DNA of 64,000 nt from Achromobacter sp. MFA1 R4 (lineage in GTDB: Bacteria; Pseudomonadota; Gammaproteobacteria; Burkholderiales; Burkholderiaceae_B). How positions within the stretch are numbered: position 1 is the stretch's first letter; every line of letters begins with the position of its first letter. The stretch lies in NCBI RefSeq assembly GCF_900156745.1, contig NZ_LT707065.1, forward strand, positions 186,001-250,000. The letters are read 5' to 3'. The notes under the pieces were generated by a model that saw only the letters and a list, made by a program, of their open reading frames with translations, had not been told where the DNA came from and did no database searches. Shown piece by piece: positions 56,595 to 63,078 of this stretch. The translations under genes were made by a program, and so were the position numbers.

Positions 56595-57856
56595 GCCGCC
56601 TCCCGGTCCCACGCCTGCGGCCTGGACTGGATGGCGTGCACGACGTCCAGCGCGCTGGCCACGCCATCCTCGTGAAACCCCCAGCCCCAATAGGCGCCGG
56701 CGTACCAGGTGCGTCCCCGGCCCGAGATGTCCGCGCGGCGCGCCTGCGCGGCCACCGACGCATGGGTGTAGACGGGATGGTGATAATGCATGCGCGCCAG
56801 CACGTGCGCCGGGTCGATGGCGTCGCTGCGGTTCAGCGTCACGACGAACGGCCGCGGCGACTCGATGCCCTGCAGCAGGTTCATGCAATAGCTGACCGAG
56901 CATGGCGCGGCCGGGTCGGCCGGCACATAGGCATTCCAGGCGGCCCAGGCCTTGCGTTGACGCGGCAGCAGGCGCGCGTCGGTATGCAGCACCACGTCGT
57001 TGTCCTGGTAGGCGATGGCGCCCAGCACCTCGCGCTCCTCTCGCGTCGGGTCCGCCAGCAGCGCCAGCGCCTGGTCGCTGTGGCAGGCGAAGATCACTTC
57101 GTCATGGGGTTCCTGGCCGTCGCGCGTGACCACCCGCACGCCGGCGGCGTGGCGCCTGACGCTGCGCACGGGACAACCGAGCCGCTCGCGCACCGTCCAG
57201 CGCTGGCGCATCGCATCGATGTAGCGGCGCGATCCGCCCCGCACCACGCGCCACTGCGGCCGGCCGCTGATCCGCAGCATCTGGTGGTTGGCCATGAACT
57301 GCACCAGGTAGCGCGCCGGGAATTCCAGGATGCGGGCCGCCGGCGACGACCACAGCGCCGACGCCATCGGGATCAGGTGATCGGTGCGAAAGGCGTCGCC
57401 ATACCGGTGTTGCGCCAGATAATCGCCCAGCGTCGGGCCCGGATCGGGCGAGTCCAGCAGCGTCGGGGCCTGGCGGTAAAACCGCAGCAGGTCGCGCACC
57501 ATGCCCAGGAAGCGGGGCGACACCAGGTTGCGCCGCTGGCAGAACAGCGTGTCCAGCGAGGTCGCGTTGTAGGCCAGGCCATCGGCCTCCTTGTGGACCG
57601 AAAAACTCATGGTCGTGGGCTGCGACGCCACGCCCAGTTCATCCAGCAGGGCCGTGAAGTGCGGATAGTTGAGCGGGTTGTGGACGATGAAACCGCTGTC
57701 GACCTGATACGGCCGGCCGTCCAGCTCCACCGTATGCGTGTGCGTATGCCCGCCCAGGTAGTCATTGGCCTCGTACAGCGTGACCTCGTGGTCGCGGCCC
57801 AGCTTCCAGGCGCAGACCAGTCCCGCGATGCCCGAGCCGATGATCGCGATGCGCAT
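56591..57856 (-). CDS. FAD/NAD(P)-binding oxidoreductase of the Cfa cluster
   Basis: 421 residues with an N-terminal FAD motif Ile-Gly-Ser-Gly-Ile-Ala-Gly-Leu (6-13), Tyr-Glu-Ala-Asn-Asp-Tyr-Leu-Gly-Gly-His near 30 and a C-terminal Gly-Ala-Tyr-Trp-Gly-Trp-Gly-Phe-His-Glu-Asp-Gly motif that is a signature of this amine-oxidase-like group. Related proteins sit beside Cfa in ECF-controlled stress loci and are thought to modify acyl chains before or after methylation. AAGGAG precedes the ATG, two bases from the desaturase stop. Confidence 0.93.
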   Translation of the reverse strand: MRIAIIGSGIAGLVCAWKLGRDHEVTLYEANDYLGGHTHTHTVELDGRPYQVDSGFIVHNPLNYPHFTALLDELGVASQPTTMSFSVHKEADGLAYNATSLDTLFCQRRNLVSPRFLGMVRDLLRFYRQAPTLLDSPDPGPTLGDYLAQHRYGDAFRTDHLIPMASALWSSPAARILEFPARYLVQFMANHQMLRISGRPQWRVVRGGSRRYIDAMRQRWTVRERLGCPVRSVRRHAAGVRVVTRDGQEPHDEVIFACHSDQALALLADPTREEREVLGAIAYQDNDVVLHTDARLLPRQRKAWAAWNAYVPADPAAPCSVSYCMNLLQGIESPRPFVVTLNRSDAIDPAHVLARMHYHHPVYTHASVAAQARRADISGRGRTWYAGAYWGWGFHEDGVASALDVVHAIQSRPQAWDREAA

Positions 57857-57858
57857 GT

Positions 57859-58791
57859 TCACTCCTTGGCGGCGGCCAGCGCCCAGGCCGGCACGGGTTT
57901 GAGGTCCCAGATCAGGCCGGCGGCCGCCAGAAGGCGCAGGCCGTACCAGGTGATGTCGATCTCGCGGGCGCGGAACCCCTGCCGCGCCGAGCCCGGATAA
58001 AAGTGATGGTTGTTGTGCCAGCCCTCGCCGAAGGTCAGCAGCGCCAGCCAGGCGTTGTTGCGGCTGTCGTCGTCGGTGTCGTAGCGGCGCTTGCCGTAGC
58101 GGTGCGCGAGCGAGTTGATGGTGACGGTGGCATGAAAGAGCGCGACGGTCGAAACGAAAAAGCCCCAGACCAGCATCTGCGGCCCGTCGGTGCCCAGGCC
58201 GGGCGCAACGCGCTCCAGCAGCGCGCCCAGGCCATAGCAGCCCAGGGCCAGGGCGAGCGGCACCGCCGCGTCGTAGCGGTCGAGCCAGCGCAGTTCGGCG
58301 TAGCCGCGCAGGTCCGGCACGCGCGCCAGGTCGGTGGCGAAGGCGCGGCGCGTCAGGAACCAGCCCATGTGGCTCCACCAGAAGCCATGGCGGCGCGGCG
58401 AATGCAGATCCTGTTCGCCGTCGGCATGGCGATGATGGTGGCGATGGTGGGCCGCCCACCACAGCGGCCCGCGCTGCGCGCAAGATGCGCCCAGCACGGC
58501 GAACGCGAGTTGCATGCCGCGCGAGGTGCGGAAGGTGCGATGCGAGAAATAGCGGTGATAGAACCCGGTGAGGGCGAACATGCGCAGGGCGTACAGCGCC
58601 GCCGCCAGCGCCAGCGCCGCGGGCGACACGCCGGTCCACAGCGCCCCCAGGCAGCCGATGTGCAACAACGCAAAGGGCAAGGCGCGGGTCCAGTCGATGC
58701 GATCGGGATCGCCGCCCGGCGCGTCCTGCGCCTGCGTATCGACCCAGCGCCTGATCGAAGCGGTCCAGCCTGCGAAAACGGAGCGCATCAT
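57859..58791 (-). CDS. acyl-CoA/acyl-lipid desaturase (delta-9 type)
   Basis: 310 residues, membrane di-iron desaturase. All three His boxes are present: His-Arg-Tyr-Phe-Ser-His near 79, a His-rich second box near 115 (His-His-Arg-His-His-His) and His-Asn-Asn-His-His near 258. Four helices in two pairs. It introduces a double bond that the Cfa-type enzymes can then use. It is first in the eight-gene operon and is preceded at 58818-58845 by the GCATCC-N16-CGTATA motif, 27 bases before its ATG. Confidence 0.93.
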   Translation of the reverse strand: MMRSVFAGWTASIRRWVDTQAQDAPGGDPDRIDWTRALPFALLHIGCLGALWTGVSPAALALAAALYALRMFALTGFYHRYFSHRTFRTSRGMQLAFAVLGASCAQRGPLWWAAHHRHHHRHADGEQDLHSPRRHGFWWSHMGWFLTRRAFATDLARVPDLRGYAELRWLDRYDAAVPLALALGCYGLGALLERVAPGLGTDGPQMLVWGFFVSTVALFHATVTINSLAHRYGKRRYDTDDDSRNNAWLALLTFGEGWHNNHHFYPGSARQGFRAREIDITWYGLRLLAAAGLIWDLKPVPAWALAAAKE

Positions 58792-58817
58792 GATGTCCTG
58801 TGTGAAACGTGTCGGGA

Positions 58818-58845
58818 TATACGGGCGGGCGGCCGCAACGGATGC
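58818..58845 (-). promoter_or_regulatory. ECF-type promoter candidate for the lipid operon
   Basis: Read on the minus strand: GCATCC, 16 bases, CGTATA. The same two hexamers with the same spacing occur before the alpha/beta hydrolase gene. A -35 with CATCC recalls SigK-type promoters. It is well placed to start the desaturase-to-lipocalin transcript. Confidence 0.65.
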
Positions 58846-58868
58846 GTCGGATGCATCAGTGAAAACCC

Positions 58869-59771
58869 TTATTTCTGGCGCGCCGCGTTCGGGCAGGGAT
58901 GGGCCACGAACGCGTCCAGGTCGTCAAGCACCGGCGCGCGCCAGCGCAGCGGGCGCGACAGCGTGCCCACCAGCAGCTTGTGGCCGAGGTCGGGGTAGGT
59001 CACCAACCTCGCGCACGCGCCGGCGGTTTGCAGGGCGGCGGCCAGGCTGGCGCTGTTGCGGCGCGGGTCGACCGTGGTATCGGCCGCGCCGGTCAAGAGC
59101 AGGCCGGGCGGCGCAGCCGCGCTGACGTGGTGGATGGGTTGCGAGTCGGGCGGCGTGTCCGGGTAGCCGAACACCGGCCGCAGCGTGCGCGAGACGATGG
59201 GCAGGAAGTCATAGGGCCCGGCCAGGCCGATCCAGCCCGCCAGCGCCGCGGGGCTGGAGCCGGCGCCGCCCAGCCAGCGCCCGTCCAGCGCCAGCATGGC
59301 GGCGATGTAGCCGCCGGCGCTGTGGCCGGCGACGAAGACGCGCCGCGGATCGCCGCCATGGTCGGCGATATGGCGCTGGGTCCAGGCGACCGCCAGGGCG
59401 GCGTCGCGCAGGAATTCCGGGTAGCCGGCTTCGGGATAGAGCCGGTAATCGACAACGACCGCGACCATGCCGCGCGCCGCCAGCGCGTCGCCGACGAAAC
59501 GGTAGTCGGCCCGTTCCCCGCTGCGCCAGCTGCCGCCATAGAAGAACACCACCACGGGCGCATTCACCGCGCCGGGCGGCCGGTACACGTCCAGCCGCTG
59601 GCGCGCCAGCGGACCGTAGGCCAGTCCCGCCGAGACCCGGTGGGCGTCGTCGGGCACGGCGCCATTGAGCACCGTCAGGGGCGAACAGGCGGCCAGCAGG
59701 CCAAGGGCCAGCGCGGCCAGGACCACGATGGCAAGCAGGCCGCGCGGGCCTGCGGTAATCCAGGAAGACAT
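58869..59771 (-). CDS. alpha/beta-hydrolase esterase/lipase-like lipoprotein
   Basis: 300 residues. The N-terminus is a membrane or lipoprotein signal (Leu-Leu-Ala-Ala-Cys at 25-29). Catalytic elements: the oxyanion strand Phe-Phe-Tyr-Gly-Gly-Ser-Trp near 77 and the nucleophile elbow Gly-His-Ser-Ala-Gly-Gly near 150; the acid and His fall in the last third (Ala-Asp-Thr-Thr-Val, Gly-His-Lys). It resembles carboxylesterases of the BD-FAE/kynurenine formamidase type. It has its own copy of the GCATCC-N16-CGTATA motif 27 bases upstream and may release or remodel acyl chains together with the adjoining operon. Confidence 0.9.
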   Translation of the reverse strand: MSSWITAGPRGLLAIVVLAALALGLLAACSPLTVLNGAVPDDAHRVSAGLAYGPLARQRLDVYRPPGAVNAPVVVFFYGGSWRSGERADYRFVGDALAARGMVAVVVDYRLYPEAGYPEFLRDAALAVAWTQRHIADHGGDPRRVFVAGHSAGGYIAAMLALDGRWLGGAGSSPAALAGWIGLAGPYDFLPIVSRTLRPVFGYPDTPPDSQPIHHVSAAAPPGLLLTGAADTTVDPRRNSASLAAALQTAGACARLVTYPDLGHKLLVGTLSRPLRWRAPVLDDLDAFVAHPCPNAARQK

Positions 59772-59798
59772 GAGGGGCTCCGCAATGGAATACCCCTC

Positions 59799-59826
59799 TA
59801 TACGTGGTCCGGCCCGCTTTGGATGC
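59799..59826 (-). promoter_or_regulatory. ECF-type promoter candidate for the hydrolase gene
   Basis: Minus-strand GCATCC-N16-CGTATA, identical hexamers and spacing to the copy at 58818. It lies 27 bases upstream of the hydrolase ATG, the same distance as in the other copy, and just before the anti-sigma gene stop region. Confidence 0.65.
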
Positions 59827-59829
59827 GGC

Positions 59830-60501
59830 TCAGATCTTGAGCACGTCGCCGCTCATGATGACCGGCCCGGTCGGTTTGCCCGACGGCGATCCGCCCGGCG
59901 GTTCAAGCGTGATGGCCAGCTTCTGTATGCCTTCCAGGCCCTGGCTGCGCCGCAGCGCCGTCTGGCCATCGGGCGCCACCACGCCGACCGATTGCGGCGC
60001 CTGCCCGGGCGGGATCACCCACAGCTCCAGCGCCTTGCCGCCGGCGCGCGAGGCCAGGTCCTGCAGGGCGTGGACATGCAGGCCGCCGCGCTCGTCGGCG
60101 CGCACCACCAGCATGGCCTGCGCCTCCGGGCTTTGCAGCACCGCCATCAATTGCGTGCGCGCGGCGCGGTCGACCTGCATCGGGTAGACCACCACCCCGG
60201 CCACCAGCACCGCCGCCAGCGCGCCGCTGAGCACGCGCCAGAAAGCCAGGCCCTGCCAGCCGCGGGCGCCGCCCGGCTTCAGGCGCGCTTCGATGGCGCG
60301 CCAGACGCGGCGCGGCGGCACGCGCGTAGGCAGCGACCACAGCAGCGGATAGATGTCGTTTTCCCAGTCGCGCACCTGGCGGCGCAGGTTGGCGTCGGCG
60401 GCCATCAGGCCCTCGAAGCGGCGGCGCGCGCCGCCCCGCATGGCGCCGGCCACGTAGTCGGCGGCCAGCCGCGCGCGCAGTTCGGGATCGCTGTAGTTCA
60501 T
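59830..60501 (-). CDS. RskA-family membrane anti-sigma factor
   Basis: 223 residues: a cytoplasmic N-terminal helical domain (about 1-85; Leu-Ala-Ala-Asp-Tyr-Val-Ala-Gly, Trp-Glu-Asn-Asp-Ile-Tyr-Pro-Leu), one membrane helix (about 98-118) and a periplasmic RskA-type domain (Ala-Leu-Glu-Leu-Trp-Val-Ile-Pro near 160). No His-x3-Cys-x2-Cys zinc site, so it is not a ChrR/RsrA-type redox sensor; release of sigma probably needs regulated proteolysis or an envelope signal. The ATG at 60501 overlaps the sigma stop. The first Met of the open frame (GTG 60510) is too close to the SD. Confidence 0.88.
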   Translation of the reverse strand: MNYSDPELRARLAADYVAGAMRGGARRRFEGLMAADANLRRQVRDWENDIYPLLWSLPTRVPPRRVWRAIEARLKPGGARGWQGLAFWRVLSGALAAVLVAGVVVYPMQVDRAARTQLMAVLQSPEAQAMLVVRADERGGLHVHALQDLASRAGGKALELWVIPPGQAPQSVGVVAPDGQTALRRSQGLEGIQKLAITLEPPGGSPSGKPTGPVIMSGDVLKI

Positions 60502-61043
60502 GACAGGCACCTCTTGAGCCGGTCCATGCCGCGCCGCACCCAGCTCTTGATCGTGCCCAGCGGCGCCTGCAGGCGCCGGGCAATCTCGCTGTGGCTGAGG
60601 TCATCGAAGAAGGACAGCGCGATGGCGGTGCGTTGCTGCCCCTCCAGTTGTTTCAGGCAGTCGGCCAGGCGCTGGCCGTCCTGGTCGCGTTGCAGGCGCT
60701 CGAAGGGGCCGGGCGCGTCGTCGGCCCAGGCCTGCGTCAGCTCGCCGTCGGCGTCGGGACGCTCCAGGTCCGGCCTGCGCAGCAGGTCGATGCAGCGATT
60801 GCGCACGATGCGCGTCATCCAGGTCATGACTTGGCTCTGCTCCGAAGAATAGCGGGCGGCGTTGCGCCAGATATTGATGAAGCTGTCCTGGAGGACTTCC
60901 TCCGCCCAGTCGCTTCGCCGCAATATACGTACGGCAAGCGCAAATAGATGCGGGGACGTCTGTTGATAGAGTTCGGCCAGCGCGGATTCCTGGCCGCGGG
61001 CGCAGTCCTGTATCAATGCCTGCAGACGAAGCGGGTCGGGCAT
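60498..61043 (-). CDS. ECF sigma factor (SigK/RpoE-type)
   Basis: 181 residues. Region 2 (about 20-90) contains Leu-Tyr-Gln-Gln-Thr-Ser, Trp-Ala-Glu-Glu-Val-Leu-Gln-Asp-Ser-Phe and Asn-Ile-Trp-Arg; region 4 (about 125-178) contains Ile-Ala-Leu-Ser-Phe-Phe-Asp-Asp-Leu-Ser-His-Ser-Glu-Ile-Ala and Gly-Thr-Ile-Lys-Ser-Trp-Val-Arg-Arg-Gly. The pairing with an RskA-type anti-sigma is the SigK arrangement. The start at 61043 is the one that matches the family N-terminus; upstream residues in the open frame are not coding. It probably drives the motifs before the hydrolase and desaturase genes. Confidence 0.92.
   Translation of the reverse strand: MPDPLRLQALIQDCARGQESALAELYQQTSPHLFALAVRILRRSDWAEEVLQDSFINIWRNAARYSSEQSQVMTWMTRIVRNRCIDLLRRPDLERPDADGELTQAWADDAPGPFERLQRDQDGQRLADCLKQLEGQQRTAIALSFFDDLSHSEIARRLQAPLGTIKSWVRRGMDRLKRCLS
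60924..60951 (-). promoter_or_regulatory. internal GCATCT-N16-CGTATA match inside the sigma gene
   Basis: The same two elements and spacing, with one mismatch in the -35 (GCATCT for GCATCC), lie within the sigma coding region on the same strand. It may serve as a weak internal promoter for the anti-sigma gene, or be chance. Confidence 0.3.
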
Positions 61044-61308
61044 GGCGGCTATCCGGGTCACTGATGATGCGGCCGCGCGCGGGAAACCGGCGCGCGGGAG
61101 GGACGGAAGTCTTCGTGCGCATGATACAGGCAAGTCCCCCGCGCGGGCGGCGGCCATCTTTAAGGCCGGCCGCGCGCGCGGCCTGGGGTAATCCCCCATA
61201 AGCAGGGGGTGGCCGCTGGATAAGAATTCATGGTTTTCTCTCTGGTTTATTCCCACGGCCGCCTCGCATCTGGCGAGCAGTCCACATTAGGCATCAGGGG
61301 TCCCTGGC

Positions 61309-62328
61309 ATGAAGGCGTTTTTCCACGACGATCAAAAGCTGCACCATCCGCAGACCTACTTCTCGCGCGGCAAGATGCGCACGCCGCAGGAGGTGCCCTC
61401 GCGCCTGGACGGCCTGGTGCAGGCGGCCCGCAAGCTGGGATTCGACGTGCAGGCCCCGGCCGACCACGGCGCCGGGGCGCTGGCGGCGGTGCACAGCCTG
61501 GACTACCTGCGCTTCCTGCAGGACGCCCATGAAGACTGGATGAAGCTCCCCGGAGACTGGGGCGGCGAAGTGGTGTCCAACGTCTTCGTGCGCGAACCCA
61601 ACGCCCTGCGCGGCGTGCTGGCCAAGGCGGGGCGCTATCTGGCCGACGGCAGTTGCCCGGTCGGCCCGAAGACCTGGCATTCGGCATACTGGTCGGCGCA
61701 ATGCGCCATCGCGGGCGCCGAGACGCTGCTGGCCGGCGACCGCCACGCCTACGCCATCTGCCGGCCGCCCGGCCACCACGCCCGGCGCGACGCCGCGGGC
61801 GGCTTCTGCTACCTGAACAACGCGGCCATCGCCGCGCAGCGCCTGACGGCCCGCTTTCCGCGCGTGGCCATCCTGGACACCGACATGCACCATGGCCAGG
61901 GCATACAGGAGATCTTTTACGCGCGCAGCGACGTGCTCTACGTGTCCATCCACGGCGATCCCGAAAACTTCTACCCGGTGGTGGCGGGCTTCGAGGACGA
62001 GCGCGGCGCCGGCGAAGGCCTGGGCTACAACATCAACCTGCCGATGCCGCACGGCTCGCCCGAATCGGTGTTTTTCGACCGGCTGGCGCAGGCCCGCCGC
62101 GCGATCGAACTGTTCCAGCCCGATGCCCTGGTGCTGTCGCTGGGCTTCGACATCTTCGAGAAGGATCCGCAGGCCATGGTCAGCGTGAGCGAAGACGGCT
62201 TCGAGCGCCTGGGCCGGGAAGTCGGCGGCCTGGTCCTGCCGACGCTGATCGTGCAGGAAGGCGGCTACTACATCGAAGGCCTGGAATCCAACGCCCGGCG
62301 ATTCTTCACGGGCCTGGGCGCCGCCTGA
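61309..62328 (+). CDS. histone deacetylase-family acetylpolyamine amidohydrolase
   Basis: 339 residues, arginase/deacetylase fold. Residues: the His-His pair 156-157 in Arg-Pro-Pro-Gly-His-His-Ala, zinc ligands Asp192 and His194 (Asp-Met-His-His), Asp281 in Leu-Gly-Phe-Asp. The Tyr in Gly-Gly-Tyr-Tyr (about 320) completes the set. The long insertion and the Gly-Gly-Phe-Cys-Tyr-Leu-Asn-Asn motif place it with acetylpolyamine amidohydrolases, which release acetate from acetylated putrescine or spermidine. Divergent from the ECF sigma gene; the 265-base gap between them holds both promoters but no clear match to the ECF motif. Confidence 0.92.
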   Translation: MKAFFHDDQKLHHPQTYFSRGKMRTPQEVPSRLDGLVQAARKLGFDVQAPADHGAGALAAVHSLDYLRFLQDAHEDWMKLPGDWGGEVVSNVFVREPNALRGVLAKAGRYLADGSCPVGPKTWHSAYWSAQCAIAGAETLLAGDRHAYAICRPPGHHARRDAAGGFCYLNNAAIAAQRLTARFPRVAILDTDMHHGQGIQEIFYARSDVLYVSIHGDPENFYPVVAGFEDERGAGEGLGYNINLPMPHGSPESVFFDRLAQARRAIELFQPDALVLSLGFDIFEKDPQAMVSVSEDGFERLGREVGGLVLPTLIVQEGGYYIEGLESNARRFFTGLGAA

Positions 62329-62347
62329 TCCGGCGCGGGCCGTCCCG

Positions 62348-62866
62348 CTACGCGCCGCGGCCGACCGGCAGGCGCATCGCCACGCGCCGCTGCGCGGGCA
62401 GGCCGTGGCGCGCCTCGGCCTGCAGCACCGCGTGCAATCGCGAGCCCGGCAACGCCGGGTCCGGCTGGAATCCCAGCCGCGCATACCAGGCCTCATTCCA
62501 CGCGACATCGCGGAAGGTCGTCAGGGTGACGGCGTGCATGCCCGCGCGCAGGGCATGCTGCAGCGCCGCGCGCATGAGCTGCCTGCCCACGCCCTTGCGC
62601 TGATGGCCGGCGTCGACGGCCAGCTCCCACACGTGCAGGTCGTCGCCGAAGGCTTCGGCGGCCAGAAATCCGCACAACTGCCCCGCGTCCGTGTGCGCCA
62701 CCCAGGACGTTCCCTGCGCGATCAGCCGCTGGTGCGCGGCGTCGGACATCGCGTCATCGTCGGCGATCCATTCCAGGCCCGCAACGCCGCGAAACAGCGC
62801 GCCGGCCGACCGCTCGATGGCGGGCAGCAGGGCGGCGTCTTCAGGGCGGGCGGGGCGTATCGGCAT
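62348..62866 (-). CDS. GNAT-family N-acetyltransferase
   Basis: 172 residues. Acetyl-CoA-binding motif A is Leu-Ala-Val-Asp-Ala-Gly-His-Gln-Arg-Lys-Gly-Val-Gly-Arg-Gln-Leu near 83-98, with the Gln/Arg-x-x-Gly-x-Gly pattern intact. The late motif Trp-Asn-Glu-Ala-Trp-Tyr-Ala-Arg-Leu-Gly-Phe completes the fold. Substrate unknown. Convergent with the deacetylase-family gene 19 bases away; it is tempting to pair an acetyltransferase with an acetylpolyamine hydrolase, but nothing in the sequence proves a common substrate. Confidence 0.9.
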   Translation of the reverse strand: MPIRPARPEDAALLPAIERSAGALFRGVAGLEWIADDDAMSDAAHQRLIAQGTSWVAHTDAGQLCGFLAAEAFGDDLHVWELAVDAGHQRKGVGRQLMRAALQHALRAGMHAVTLTTFRDVAWNEAWYARLGFQPDPALPGSRLHAVLQAEARHGLPAQRRVAMRLPVGRGA

Positions 62867-63078
62867 GGGAGGGCGGGCGGTCGAGTTCTGGCGGCCGTGA
62901 TTCTACGCCGCCTCACGCCGCGCGGCAGGCGCGGGGCCATGCCGCCACGGCGCGCCATGTTGCAGTATTCGCCGGCAATCCGGTGTTTAATCGGCGCTCC
63001 CTCGCGGGACACGCCGACCGGGCCACGGCGCCTGCCGCGCCCGGCGGCCTTCACAACAAGATCACCAGGATTTCGCAC

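Noticed and set aside
61044..61308. CTTATGG/TTATCC-like elements upstream of the ECF sigma gene as a third copy of the promoter motif
   Set aside because: At a 16-base spacing only a few positions agree with GCATCC and CGTATA, so autoregulation of the sigma gene from this gap is not supported by the sequence.
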